In this document: piece after piece, positions 1 through 11,314 of the stretch
How the letters are laid out: each line of letters begins with the position of its first letter
How positions within the stretch are numbered: position 1 is the stretch's first letter
Assembly: GCA_027382625.1 (NCBI GenBank)
Contig: JAJKFJ010023760.1
Span: forward strand, 1-44,872
Source: Tetmemena sp. SeJ-2015
Lineage: Eukaryota; Ciliophora; Spirotrichea; Sporadotrichida; Oxytrichidae
Length of the DNA: 44,872 nt
Reading direction: 5' to 3'
The notes under the pieces: generated by a model
Seen by the model: only the letters and a program-made list of their open reading frames with translations
Told to the model about the DNA's origin: nothing
The model's database searches: none
Made by a program: the position numbers and the translations under genes

Positions 1-244
1 TTTTTCCTCATTTTCGAGATTCTATTTTCCCCCGCACGCGCCCATCAAAACGAGCACCGTATCCGTCTTTTTAGCCCAGAATAGGGGGGATCCCGGTTTT
101 TTCAGGACGGGGAAGTCCCGGGGAAGGGAAAAATACTTTTTCAAAAAAAAGTCTAAAAACTTCGATAACTTTTTTCCTATTTTCAGATCTCTATTTTTCC
201 CGCACGCCCCCATCAAAACGAGCACCGTTCCGTCATTTTTAGCC
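1..244. repeat. Two units of a ~170-bp GC-richer tandem repeat at the window edge
   Basis: A segment starting at base 1 recurs from base 171. Both units share a T-rich lead, a CCCGCACGC block, CCCATCAAAACGAGCACCG and TTTTTAGCCC. The text between is A/T-rich with one GC patch. Similarity is high but not perfect, so the units have diverged. The array may continue to the left of the window. On the minus strand the motif reads as a repeated VLVLMGACG string, but I treat that as a side effect of the DNA repeat. Confidence 0.8.
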
Positions 245-796
245 CGGGTTTATTTTGTTTCGTTTTAAATTAAAATTTTTTTAAAATTTCTTTAAATTTT
301 TTAATTTTTGTTTTCCCTTTATTTTAAAATTTTAATTAAAGTTTTTTTTTTAAAATTCTAATTTAAAAATTTTTTTGCTTAATAAATAAAATTTTCTATT
401 TAATTTTATTCTAAAAATATTTTTCTCCCCACTTTGATATATTTTTCCAAAGGAATTATTGTTTGGAATTATTTATCGCTACTTATTAGCTTAATTTCAG
501 ATATATTTTAGAGTTAAAATAAAAACTATGATAGGCAGGATCATGCGCTTTTTTTTAAATATAATTTTTTGTTGTTGCATCGTATGATTATAATATCATC
601 AATACAAATTCTTCATATACAACTTATTCTCGTTTTTTTTTCTTTTATTTTGTTATTATTTTTTTTTGAATTTACTTTTTCCTTATAAATTAATAAATAT
701 TTCTTAAATTTTTTTCCTTCTTGATGTTTATGTTTTCTTCAATTTACCTTAAACATAATCATAAATAAAATTTGATCTCCTCTGTTTAATGAGCAA
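245..796. other. AT-rich non-coding stretch
   Basis: Mostly long runs of T and A with very low complexity. I see no credible coding frame, RNA gene or ordered repeat. It separates the edge repeat from the first small gene. Confidence 0.6.
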
Positions 797-1081
797 ATGG
801 AAAACGCAAGAGGGCTCTGTATATCTGTTTTTAATGCATTTCTGTTTACTAGTTCTTCACTTGATGATCAAACCCTAAATCAGGGAAAAGTTTCTTACGA
901 ATTAGAAAACCCGAAAGATTCATTATCTTCAAATAATCTTTTGATATTGTTTTCTCAAGTTTTTTTGCAAAATTTTAAAAACTCTTGTCAGATTTATTTC
1001 TGTGATCGTCCGCTACTCAAAGTATTATCCACTGATATATATTTTAATCATTAAAAGCTTTAATTTTTAAAAGGGTTATGA
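797..1081 (+). CDS. Small protein of unknown function (94 aa)
   Basis: The frame runs from ATG at 797 to TGA at 1079-1081 with TAA read as Gln near the end. It has no internal TGA and no intron is needed. The start reads MENARGLCISVF. The middle is Ser/Asn-rich and the C-terminal third is hydrophobic and Phe/Leu-rich (LLILFSQVFLQNF). I recognise no family. It is isolated between AT-rich DNA and a large palindrome, so a chance frame is possible. The only support is clean composition and a TGA end. Confidence 0.45.
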
Positions 1082-1239
1082 TCGATTCTAGATATTCTTA
1101 ATAATAGAGATCAATTTATCAATGAGAAAAATGTGTGTGAGTATACTAATTGCACATTTCTTTGCTGAGGACGCTCTGATAAAAAGGTTTTGGTGTAAAC
1201 TTTCATGCCCGATTACTTGAGGCAGATCAGAAAAATAAA

Positions 1240-2150
1240 AGAATTATTAAAGTTTCAATATATTAATTTTTATATGTTGAGTCATTTGTTAATTCTTATC
1301 GCAAATATTGAAAAAATGGCATTGATTTCGCAAAATTATTAACAAATACAAGAATATTACTCTTCTGTTGCAGATGCAAGGCTTAGTTCTTAGCTCTACT
1401 CTTTAAAGACTGGCTGTTTGAATTTTTACTTTAAATTTAAATTTAAAGATAGTATTGGATTCTCAGCTGTAGATACTGACCCTTTAAAATTTGCAAAATC
1501 AATGCTAATTTAATAATATCTGAGATCTAGAAAAAGTTTTTCGAAAAGTTTGAAATTAAGAATGATTGCTCAAATGTTTGACATTAAAATTAGGTAAACA
1601 TGTCAGTTGAAGTAAAACTCCATTCTGATGTAGGTAAAACTCCATTCTAATTTTTTAAAGAGCCAATCAGAGACTTAATAATTAAAATTATTAATTTAAT
1701 AATTTTTAATTATTAAGTCTCTGATTGGCTACTTTAAAAATTAGAGGGAGTTTTACTACATCAGAATTGAGTTTTACTTCATCTGACATTTTTTTACCTA
1801 ATTTTAATGTCAAAATTTTGAGAAATCATTTCTTAATATCAAACTTCCAAAAACTATTGCTAAGATCTCAGATATAATTCTTCAGAGTTAAATTTCACAG
1901 AATGAAAGCCTTCGCTTAGCTAATTAATTATTTGAAACATAATCTCTTAAATATTAAATTTTAAGAGTAAAAACTTTCAAACAGCCAGTCTATTTAAAGA
2001 GGCTAGCTAGAAACTAAGCCTTGCCATTCTGCCTACAGCAAGACGTAATTTCTGATTGTATTTGTTTAATATATTTGCAAATCAATAGCCAATTTTTCAA
2101 TATTAATTAATTTCTTAGTATAATGATAAATAATCACTCTTAATAATCAA
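1240..2150. repeat. Long imperfect palindrome (foldback element), centre near 1695/1696
   Basis: CCAATCAGAGACTTAAT at 1663-1679 is exactly inverted at 1712-1728. The symmetry continues outward with interruptions. Matching blocks include the segment reading AAACTCCATTCTGATGTA and its complement near 1760. AGACTGGCTGTTTGAA on the left pairs with TTTCAAACAGCCAGTCT on the right near 1976-1992. GCAAATATTGAAAAAATGGC on the left pairs with a diverged complement near 2080. Each arm is about 430 bp and the central loop is a few AT bases. No coding frame fills it. It resembles a foldback or long-TIR non-autonomous transposon; the outer limits are approximate. Confidence 0.75.
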
Positions 2151-2454
2151 AATCAAAACTGTATGTATATTCTTAGAATAATTACCAAAAAAAGGTATTT
2201 TTTGAATATATTTTAACAGAATGAGGATTGAATACGAGACGAGATAGTGGTAAGAGTTGGTGCTCCAGACCTAGTAGCCTTGTAGACAGGTTCAAGTTGA
2301 AGTAAGCCTCTAATTAATTTGCTATTTGAAGTTTTAATTTTAAGTGTGATATGACTGCTTGCCTCCAATAGAAGGCATTTAATAGAAATTTACTTATAGA
2401 GATTTAAAGGAAAACAGTTCTATTGATTAATAACATAATTTAAGATGTTATGGC

Positions 2455-2826
2455 TGTAATTTAATAAAAAAGAGTGATTAAATTTAGATATTAAATTAAA
2501 ATGGAATCAGTAAATCAGTGTCATTTGAGAGTGTCTTAACTTTAAATAATTTACACCATACCGACTTCTATTATCAATTCTAAGACTTTTATATCTTTGT
2601 CACTGTTGTGTAGGTTGTGAACGATCAGTCAAGATCTTATAAGTTGACACAAGTGTTCTTCAATTAAGATGCGTGGATGTATGAGGAATGAGCCATGAAG
2701 AGGGATAAATATTAACAAGCTGCCATATCAGGAGGTGAATCTGAGACCTTTCTAACCGTCACCACTGTTGGAACTCCCCATTATATTTTAACCAGATCAC
2801 CATTTAATTAAATTCCTACTATAATA
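2455..2826 (+). repeat. Diverged copy of a ~400-bp dispersed repeat (family R1)
   Basis: It begins with TTTAATAAAAAAGAG and ends with AATTCCTACTATAAT, like the copies at 33051-33439 (same strand) and 13611-14013 (opposite strand). The middle is much diverged and has extra sequence. The terminal block around AGGTGAATCTGAGA, ATCACCATTTAATTAAA and ATTCCTACTATAA is the best conserved part. The surrounding 2150-3380 holds no gene I can support. Confidence 0.6.
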
Positions 2827-3522
2827 AAAGTATTGATGATTTTTAGGTGTGATAAATTTAAAAATGTTTAAAAGTTAAATGATTATTGTTTTTGAAACTA
2901 TTGGATCAAAGATTTGATAATGACTAACAAAGAAAAGCTAATGAGTTAAGATGACTTTTTCTAGTTTTAATACTTTTCTCATTTTGTAAAAGCACACAAG
3001 ACAAAAGGAACATAGCTGAAATTGATACTACTAAGAATGATTATCTACTCATCTCCGATGAATGACTATCTCACCTCCCTAGTAATCCTATTATCTAGTG
3101 AATGAAGATACTCAGTCTTAAACCTTTAGAAAATTGAATAATTTTTAGCTGTTGAAGTAGTCTTGATCCACAAGGCCTGGATATAGAAATCGAATCCTCC
3201 ACCGGTCACCTCCTTTTAAAAAAAATTAAGATAGGATTTAGACCAAACTCAGCAACGAATATTACATCAAAATTAGACAATGGCCGAGGTCTCCATATAC
3301 ATTACTTGAAGTACACCAGGATGGAATCTACTAGAATCTCTCAAATATGATATTTAATATTTTAATTAATTTTCTATAATAAATAAATCCTATTTTTTCA
3401 TTTTGTTTAAACAAAGTTCTCTCCAAGTCTAATAATCAATTTCTGAGAAAGTTTGTTTGACTATTTAGAGTGAATTGTTACTCTCATTCCTTGAAGCTAA
3501 TTTAATCTTCAATCTCTTGTAC

Positions 3523-4002
3523 ATGTTCTTCACTTATGAAAAGTAATTCTCAATTGATTTCACTATTTTGAGTAAGTCAGCCTGAAGAAGATCTCTATAT
3601 TTAGCTCATTGCACCGTTAGGATATCAGTTTGCTTATATGCACTCGAAGATTACCAAACTTTATTATTAGATATGCTTTTTGGAAGATATCAGCTACTCC
3701 CAGAATAAAGTCTTAAAACTCATCAGGGTATATTAATTTTTGTAGATGAAGAAGATTTAACGACTCTTAGTTAGAGAGATGCTACACAGAAATGGTGGCC
3801 CGCTATGCAAGAAACTTTTGCAATGCCTGGATATTTAAGTTAAAAATATAATATTCTAGACGGAGCCTTGCAACTATTATTAACATCACTTCATCCTAAA
3901 AAAAAACTTTCACGTTTGTTAAAGTTTGAGAGCTTAATTAGGCGAGGCATCTTATTTCCAGTTCCATCATAGAATATTTTTACTTTGAACTAAGGAACTT
4001 GA
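3523..4002 (+). CDS. Unknown protein, 159 aa, single exon
   Basis: ATG at 3523 to TGA at 4000-4002 is exactly 160 codons, with one internal TGA read as Trp near codon 21 (KSA-W-RRSLY). The protein has convincing composition: DEEDLTTLSQRDATQKWWP in the middle, then a helical LDGALQLLLTSLHP and basic KKKLSRLLKFESLIRRG. I do not recognise the family. The frame also stays open upstream to about 3385, so an earlier start or 5' exon is possible. No neighbour is close: a gene-free AT-rich stretch follows. Confidence 0.65.
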
Positions 4003-4848
4003 ATACTGTGATCTCCTTTTATTTTGTTTATTGACATATTTCAAACGAGATAAGTAAAAATTTTATTCAAATAAGAGTCAATAAACCATTACGTTATTTA
4101 AAGTCAAGGCACTAAAATATTTTAAAATTTAATAAGATTCTATTATGAGTGCACTAACATCAGGGAGAAGAGCTAATCAATTATCATATTATAGTATCTC
4201 TAGATAATTGGCATATCATCTTGTATCCCTAAGGAAATCGGGGCCTTGAATAAATCTTAACTATTAAAATATCATGTGTGTTATATAAGAACTTTCAGGC
4301 TGAATAATCCCAACATTAAAAATTAGAACATCAATAAACCATTTGAAATCTAAAATAAGAATTATATTTAATTTATCTTATTAAATATATTTTTGTAATT
4401 TATTACTTTTCTTAGAAATATATATTTTAGTAAGAGCATATACTATTCATGTAAATATTATAGCTTTACAAGCAAAATTATTTTTCTCTATTGTTATCCC
4501 TCATATACTCTGGGAAAAAGATTTATTTAAAAATATAAAATTTTGAAGGAATAAGATGAGTCATATGATAAGATTCGAACAACAAATGAAATTAAAGAGG
4601 CATTAAAATTTTTAAAAATTAAATATTTACAGATTTCATACTTTAAATTGGACATAATTTTTATTTTCTAAACCTATCTAAAATAAATAATTAAATATCT
4701 ATAAGTGGTTATCTGCCAATGGCTAATGAGATTTTTTTAATTTAAATAAAAAAATTTAATAATTATATAAATTACCTATGAAAATTTTAATTATAAATAT
4801 GCTTTATCTTAATTAATTTGTGTCCATATTGAACTAATATTTCATTAC
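4003..4848. other. Gene-free AT-rich stretch
   Basis: Low-complexity A/T sequence. No frame of protein-like composition, repeat copy or RNA gene was recognised. Confidence 0.5.
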
Positions 4849-5245
4849 CGGTTGTAACGTGTGGATTATCTTACTCAATTTAGAGTGATAGCAGCAGCGG
4901 AGCATATACTACGGAGACTACAGTGCTATTAGAACAATCAAAGAAGTCATTCAGCTATTCAGACTCGAGGATGACGAGACCTTGACAGCGGCCAACCTTT
5001 AACTACAGCTATGAGGCACCCTGAATCAGACACCAGAAGCAGAGTGCACGCTCTTTTATACCAGTCCACTAAGCCCCCAGGCATGGCGCCTGCCCCCGAG
5101 TGACCGGCAGCTCACGCCCTCAGTCAGGGAGGGTTTGAACGGCAGGGATTTCTGGCTATTGCCCTGTGCAGTGAGTGGCAACGCCCGTGTCCTCTTGCTG
5201 CTCTCGGCTGTGGGCACACTGATCAGTGGTCAGTAGTATCAGTGA
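4849..5245 (+). CDS. GC-rich coding segment, unknown protein (partial 5' end)
   Basis: This ~400-bp block is clearly richer in G+C than its surroundings. One frame reads through it to a TGA at 5243-5245. It includes YGDYSAIRTIKEVIQLFRLE, EDDETLTAANLQL, then TLNQTPEAECTLFYTSPLS and FWLLPCAVSGNARVLLLLSA. Two internal TGAs would be Trp. No ATG was found at the left edge, so the 5' end or an upstream exon is missing. Base composition unlike its neighbours could mean recent transfer, a captured fragment or a strongly expressed gene. Function unknown. Confidence 0.45.
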
Positions 5246-5526
5246 TGCATTCGAGGGAGACCATAAGAGCCCCCATTTTTATGAGAGGGGCAGGTGGGGG
5301 TATTAAATAGTCAATAATATAAATGACTCTAATTCCTAATATCTTATCTTCCTCTGGAGGTTCTATTAAATAATGCTTGAGTTGTTTAATTAAGCTTGAT
5401 CTCTATTAAGAGATTGCAACTTGATTATTCTTTTTATACTCAATAAAATTCATTTCAATTCAATTAAAAATCTTTCTCATTTTAACTTTAATCTTTTGAA
5501 GGGAGTATTTGACACATTGACATTAG

Positions 5527-6130
5527 AAAAAAAACTAAACCCAACGACATTCCCTGGTCCAAAGCTATCATCTTGCCTCTCAATAACTTAATTGTTTTAT
5601 TCTAGCCAGGCATAGCTCCCTTTTTATTATCAAGAGAAGTCTCTGTAAAAAAGAAAAAGCCATTAGTTAGAGAAAGGACTTTCAATTGAGAGAACAGTAT
5701 TCAATACGTAATCTAGTCTCGGATATCTAGATCTTTATTAAAATTCACCATTCAGAATATGAATAGAGCTATAAATCATGAATATAAGTTTAAAACCACT
5801 AAGATGAATTCAACTCAAATATGTAAATTGATCAATAAATTAATTTATTTTATAATTAAGAGTTAAAATTGCTTAATGATGATTACCTAGGTCTTTCTTG
5901 AGCTGATCAATTACCTTCTTTTACTGCTTGGTTTGTGAATGGAAATTCTAATCTTGTTGAGGAGAATGGACTCATTGCCCACCTTAACTCACTACTGTGT
6001 TTCATGCTTAACACTTACAAGCTAGTTCTCTTGCGGCAAAGCTTCTCAAAGTGTTCGTACAACTAATCGTGCTTCATGGAGGATTCTTACAGGAGTGAAA
6101 ATTACATTCAAGAAATTATTCCAATAAATT
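5527..6130 (+). CDS. Possible coding region, unknown, boundaries uncertain
   Basis: One plus-strand frame has a protein-like first half (KKTKPNDIPWSKAIILPLNN and KKKKPLVRERTFN) and then drifts into AT-rich Asn/Ile/Lys text. No clear start, terminal TGA or paralogue supports it. It could be a remnant or chance. Confidence 0.25.
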
Positions 6131-6189
6131 GATTACTACAATACATTTATATATGGATGTCAAAACACGTTTTAAATAAACCATAACAG

Positions 6190-6540
6190 TTATTCTAAGC
6201 TCAACTTTGTATATCTAAAGTTTATGATTTCCTTTATCAAAGCTTTTTGGCTAGCTTTCTTTCCTGATTTGGCTCTTTCAATCCTCAAAGCGTTCAATAC
6301 TGAGCCTGAGCTTGTTGTTAAATGCAGCAATGGTTCTTTCAGAAAGCAGCTCACCATTATCTGCGCCATTGAACAAACATCGAGTGAAGCTTGAATTGAG
6401 TGACATCGTCCTTCTGCCATTTCGAACCCAAAACAACAAGAGGGATATCTGAATCTAAAGAAGCTTGGCCTGTGGGTAATGCATGCTAGAAATTTGTAAG
6501 AAACACCTAAGTTGTGTGGCACCTATTATTCTGACAGTGG
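6190..6540 (-). CDS. Possible coding remnant, unknown
   Basis: Two minus-strand frames look protein-like here. One is continuous for 110 codons without any of the three standard stops and ends in a basic helix (RIERAKSGKKASQKALIKEI). The other reads SLNSSFTRCLFNGADNGELL followed by SERTIAAFNNKLRLSIERFE. I cannot decide between them. No start or family was identified. Confidence 0.3.
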
Positions 6541-6631
6541 TCGGGTTTAAGCATCGGTGAGTTAAGTCGGCCTTGAGAATCCCTTAAACCAGTTAAACCA
6601 TGAGTGTAAGCACTTCCTTTTACATATATAG

Positions 6632-6800
6632 CTGAGAATTTAATAAAAAAGAAAATTAAATTAATAAATAAATTAAGAAATTTAAATCCTAGGCAGTTGA
6701 AGTGTAAGATTTTTGGTTTAAATTATTACCATTCGATTAAGCATGAAATTATAAACAACTTTGATCCTTGCAACTTTTTCGTAGGAGTTGTGTAGAGAGA
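6632..6800 (+). repeat. Partial copy of dispersed repeat R1
   Basis: It starts with the family's left end (GAGAATTTAATAAAAAAG). It shares the internal CCATTCGATTAAGCAT and ATCCTTGCAACTTTT blocks with the copy at 13611-14013, then loses similarity. The right end is absent, so it is truncated. Confidence 0.6.
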
Positions 6801-7039
6801 GTTACCTCGGTCATAAGTTTTTGAACTTGATTCATTTCTTTGTTCGGAGTTTGTGACATCAATATCTCTTCATAGCCACCTCCTATCGTAACTGTGGAAG
6901 ACCAAACTCATCTTATAATTTGAAGTGCTATAAAACAAGCTCCATATTAGGCTACCTACTTTAAAATTTAATTGCAAACATTTAACAACTCCTCATTTAT
7001 TATTTTAATTTAATTACGATTTTCATTTAAATTTTAAAT

Positions 7040-7720
7040 ATATTACTACGGAGTAAACTTGGCAAACCGGGCAGAGGTATAGTAGAATTGGCGATAGGCA
7101 AGATCAATACTTTCTTTGGTGACATGAGCTCTCACTAAGAAATCAATCGAAGAGACCTTCCTCCTCAGCAAGAGCTATGTTGATTTGAAGTCATTGACTA
7201 CTCTGAGTGTTACTAGTGCATCCTCAAGCATATTTTCCCTATATATAAATAAATGATTGCGAAGGTCCCTCTCGGCCTCTGGTGCAGGCTCAAAGCTTAA
7301 GTCTCCAGTTTGAAACACTTCTTATAGTAAATTCTCAAGCTCTCTTCATTCTCTATACTTTATTCCCAGATCATCAAGGGCTCTTTGAATCCGCCTTTTC
7401 AAGTCGCGCATCGTGATATTGTTCTGGCTTGCAGCCCTAGATTGCTATTACTGGCACGTGTCTCAAGGTGCTCTTCATCATCGCTGCTTAAGAGAGGTGA
7501 AATTAGATGAGGCCTATCTTTTGCGAAGAAGTTTGATGAGCTTGCAGAATAATTTCTGAATATATGGTGCGTCAAATGAGGTAAGCTTAGAGCTCTATTC
7601 CATGATTCCTTTAAAGGAAGAATTGAGAGAGTGAATGAGGAGGGGTGTAGCAGAAGATACTAAGGTCTCTTTCAGTATGACTAGCTATAAACTGCTTATT
7701 TCTTTAGAGGTAAGAAAATT
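7040..7720 (-). CDS. Unknown protein, frame-broken or intron-containing
   Basis: The downstream part (about 7049-7425) gives a strong frame: MRDLKRRIQRALDDLGIKYR, then ENLLQEVFQTGDLSFEPAPE, and VSSIDFLVRAHVTKESIDLA. The upstream part (7430-7720) is protein-like in a different frame (SPLLSSDDEEHLETRASNSN), with a competing frame LTSFDAPYIQKLFCKLIKLL. A one-base shift or a small intron near 7420 would join them. Function unknown. It lies just downstream of the minus-strand gene at 7758-8204 and runs the same way. Confidence 0.5.
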
Positions 7721-7757
7721 TTTTCCTGAATTGCTGCATAACATTTACTTTTAAACT

Positions 7758-8204
7758 TCATTTTATTTTAGTTGTTGGTAGTAGATGGACTATCGCTCAT
7801 GCACCTTCATGTGTCTTCTTAACTAAAATTGAGGTTGAGGACCTTTTGGTATGAGGTACATTTTGAGAGCGTTATCGGCCTGGTTTTTTTCTTCCTCTAC
7901 CTCCATAGGTTGAGCCACTCTTGAAATCCAGGATCCTCCAAATTTTTATGGGGAAGAAGATAGGTGCACTACCATTGTGGAGGGAAGTAGAAAAACCATC
8001 CTCAAGCTCCCCAATAGGAATGCTAGAAAGGCGCCTAGGAATGGTTTGGAATGCTCGGCCATATTTTAATAAGTAAGTACCCAAATTAATAAGTGCGAAC
8101 TTAAGATTCTGCCCTCTTATATTTAATAGGGAATTAAAATAATAAGGGACCACATTTATATATCAAAAGCTTAGACAGCCCCAACTTATATTTCTTTTGC
8201 ACAT
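7758..8204 (-). CDS. Unknown basic protein, 148 aa, single exon
   Basis: ATG at 8202-8204 to TGA at 7758-7760 is exactly 149 codons, with two internal TGAs read as Trp (SF-W-YIN and GA-W-AIV). The protein has a hydrophobic/aromatic N-terminus, a central FQTIPRRLSSIPIGELEDGF, a patch IFFPIKIWRILDFKSGS, and then a Gly/Arg/Lys cluster GGRGRKKPGR that could bind nucleic acid. No family recognised. Confidence 0.6.
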
Positions 8205-8593
8205 ATTCAAATTCATAAAAAGAGGCAAAAATTAATTTCCTTTTTCATTAATTAAATTGGCAATGTTCAAATTCATAAAATGTCCAAAAATCTTTTCCTT
8301 TTTCACAAAAGTTATGGATTTAAAATTTTATTCCAAAGTAGATTGAAGCTAAATCTATGGGTATAGGTTTCCTAAGCCTTAGCTAATAAATTTCATCATC
8401 TAAATCTATTAACTTTTTATGCTCATAAGCATAAGTCTACTACTTAAAAGTTCTTATTAATAGCTCTCTAAAGCTATTATGAATTGAGCTCACAAGTTAT
8501 AAAAGTAACTTATTTACCTCATAAAATAATAAATCTTAATTTTATTTTAGACAAGGCAAACAGGCAGGCACAGTAGACATAGCGCAACATTAT

Positions 8594-9508
8594 ATGAGCT
8601 TTATCCAGAGACCACAGAGCAGCATCAGCCATACCTAACTTGTCTCCACCAAGCAGCTCGAGCATCGATTCAGCTCGAAGGCAGACCTCTACTCCTACCT
8701 CAAATACTGGTGTAAGCCATTCCTATGCTTAATCAATTGATATAGCCGGCTTCCATCTCCCTTATATACAAATCTCAGATATTTTAGAAATTTTCTTTTT
8801 TGGGAAGAAGCGTCTACTGCACCCTTCATACTTCACGCGCATAAATGTGCCAAACCTTCTTAGATTCTTTTCCGCCAACTTGTTTGAGATGGCCAAGGAT
8901 GGCAAGGAGCTCTCAGCAATCTCAACTACTATGATGACTTAGAGAGGGGATCTCCAAGAATGGCATTTCTATTTGGCAGTGCTCAGCACATTCTGGAGTG
9001 ACAATCTAAAGAAGCTTGTCCTCTCTCAATAATAACTCAGAGTCGCTGGCTAAATAGAGGAGGAGAAGCTAGACACCTTTGAGGTCAACCAAGAAATGCT
9101 CGTGAACTAAGAGGCTCTGTCTTTTTACTCCAGTAAGACACAACCTAATTAAAATTATATAGAGAAAAAAAGGGAGAGCACTCGCCTTGCTCAAGGTAAA
9201 GTCACCTGGTAAGAGAAAGCAAAAAGCGGAAGCTCTATGAAATAGCATACAGCTACGGATTCAAAGATACAAAGTCTATGGATGCAGGACCCTCATTTGG
9301 CACTGAGTCAAGACATTTTGATACAGATACGAGCATAATGAAATCACCTCCAGCCAAAAGACTCCCGAGTTGACATATAGATCATAAATACGCCGAAGCC
9401 AGTAGCGGACTTTATTTTTTATAAGGAGCAATAGATTTTACAATTCTCGCTAGGTTCTGTGGTTCTGAAGCGCATAAGAGCGATAATTTTTTGTCCGCAT
9501 CATGTTGA
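8594..9508 (+). CDS. Unknown protein, 282 aa, three exons
   Basis: Exons 8594-8711, 8746-9132 and 9165-9508. The introns are 34 nt (GTAAGC...ATAG) and 32 nt (GTAAGA...GAG). Removing both gives exactly 283 codons from ATG to TGA. The middle exon is excellent coding sequence: PSYFTRINVPNLLRFFSANL, then WHFYLAVLSTFWSDNLKKLV, then an acidic helix IEEEKLDTFEVNQEMLVNQE. The last exon has basic KKRKLYEIAYSYG and PPAKRLPS, a possible nuclear signal. The stop lies 8 bp from the stop of the opposite gene. Function unknown; an upstream exon cannot be excluded. Confidence 0.7.
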
Positions 9509-9516
9509 CACTTACT

Positions 9517-9853
9517 TCAAGGTTTAAATAGAAAGAAAAACTATATTATTTCTTTAATACCCTCAATCATAATATACCCTTCTTGATTCCTTACTTTGTT
9601 AGTCTTGGAGGTTTGCCTGAGGTTGGCGAAGCTGTCTTTCTTCCTGTCATGGATGAAATGCCCGGAGTTGTACCTCAGATAGTAGTCGATGTTGTCTAGC
9701 AGGATAAAATCCTTGCTGACCCAATGTGATAAGCTTTATCTTCTCGTAGTCTATTCGGTCGAGGTACTTTAGGGCTTGCTCAATTTTGTTGTTGGTGGCC
9801 TAGAGAAGTAGGGAGCCATATTTAAGCAGCTCTTGCCTGGTGACCTCATCCAT
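9517..9853 (-). CDS. Unknown ~110-aa protein with one frame discontinuity
   Basis: It starts at ATG 9853 with MDEVTRQELLKYGSLLLQAT and NKIEQALKYLDRIDYEKIK. It then continues one frame over with HWVSKDFILLDNIDYYLRYN and SGHFIHDRKKDSFANLRQTS, to TGA at 9517-9519. The total of 337 bp is one more than a multiple of three, matching a single extra base or a small intron. A 25-nt GTACC...GAG segment near the junction is one candidate. The convergent neighbour ends 8 bp away, which supports this stop. Confidence 0.55.
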
Positions 9854-10509
9854 GCATTATTAATCATTAATTGTGTTGTAATTTAGAGTTTGACTGAACA
9901 GAGCGCATAGTACATGCTATCGTCAAAGTAATTTCAAATTTTGTCGGTCTTAGTTTCTCTGATGATCTCTTAAAATCTGTTTGTTGAGGATATTTGCTTG
10001 AGACTGGATAAATTTTAATTTTCTTTATATCATTCCCCACGGATAGAATTTGAGTGTATAACATCTTTTACTATGTATTGCTTTCCTTAATTTAATTAAT
10101 CTTTTTTAAATAAATTTTCTTCCTTGTTTATATTTTAATTCGAAATATCATTAGCATAAATTAATTTAAGCTGCATTATAATCTTTGAACTCTTTTATTT
10201 CTTAATGGCTTATTAACATAATAGCTTATTTTAAAGTTTGCTGCAAAGAGAATGTCATTGACATTCTATAAGTAGGAAATGAATCAATCTGCTAATTATT
10301 TAGCATCTTATAATTTCTAAGCCATTTCTTATTTCGCTAAATCTCTCTCAGTTTAATAAATTTGTTTGAATTGATCTAATTCTTTTAATTATTTCTTAAT
10401 GAAATTGATTTATTTTTGGTTATTTGATCAAGTTTTTAAAAACTGGTTTCATATTTCTATGGCTATATGTTTCATTTATTTCTTCTTTATTTTCTATTGT
10501 TACTTGTGA

Positions 10510-11212
10510 GAGAAAATTATGTTCTTGAGATTATTGTGCCGAAGGAGAAGTAAGGATAGGAGACGTGGTCTGGTTTTTATTACTGATTCAACTGGTCTTT
10601 AATTTACTCAAAGTTACCGAATGGACATAATGTAGTAGATGGTCTGAAGTGTCCTAAATCATTAACTATTCTCTTCAGTATTTTTGAAAATTAAAAGACT
10701 TATTACTTGGGCATAACTATCACTTAATTCTTATTCATTTTTCTGATTCTTTATGCTGAACTGAATGCTAACTGCTTTCCTCTTGCTTAATCATTGTTTG
10801 AGAAGGAATTTGAGGTTGAGATGTTGGGAGCAGAGTAAGGGCACTAAGGATGAAATTCATCTTGCTTTAGATAAATTGCAGTATACTAAAACATTGAATT
10901 TTAATATGAAACGTCATTTAATTAATTTTAATTATATAAAACTTTCCGAATAAATCAATATACCTTCTGATATCTAAAGTTCCTAGTTTAATAAATAGCA
11001 TTCAGATTAAATCAAATTTGAATAGAAAAAGTCTCCACTCGTCAAAATAGTAGAAGTTTGCTTAATAATATTAATACTTCAATATCAGGTTGGCTTTAAG
11101 TATGGATCTGAGTTGGTTATTACTGATAGTAAATGCTTTAGAAGCTGTTCCCATAATTACATTATTGAATGTATTATTACTGGATGCTTTTTAGTAGAGT
11201 AGTCATATGAAT
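10510..11212 (+). CDS. Probable coding region, unknown, frame switch inside
   Basis: The first part reads TWSGFYYWFNWSLIYSKLPN (one TGA as Trp) and has a hydrophobic stretch ITITQFLFIFLILYAELNAN that could be a membrane segment, then FEKEFEVEMLGAEQG. Downstream the better frame is shifted: KDEIHLALDKLQYTKTLNF, then VGFKYGSELVITDSKCFRSC and SHNYIIECIITGCF. An indel or intron near 10855 is implied. No family recognised and no certain start or stop. Confidence 0.4.
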
Positions 11213-11314
11213 TCATCACTATTTACTAAAATAAATAATTGAAAGTAATTTTTTTATTGTATCTTAAATAAATATTCATTTTATTTAATTTAAATTAATT
11301 AAAAAAGGATGAGA

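Noticed and set aside
2225..2310. tRNA-like stretch with GGTTCAAGT resembling a B box
   Set aside because: The 5' and 3' ends do not form an acceptor stem and no anticodon arm can be drawn.
3150..3215. Possible tRNA on the minus strand (GGATTCGATTTC)
   Set aside because: No paired acceptor stem or consistent D and anticodon stems.
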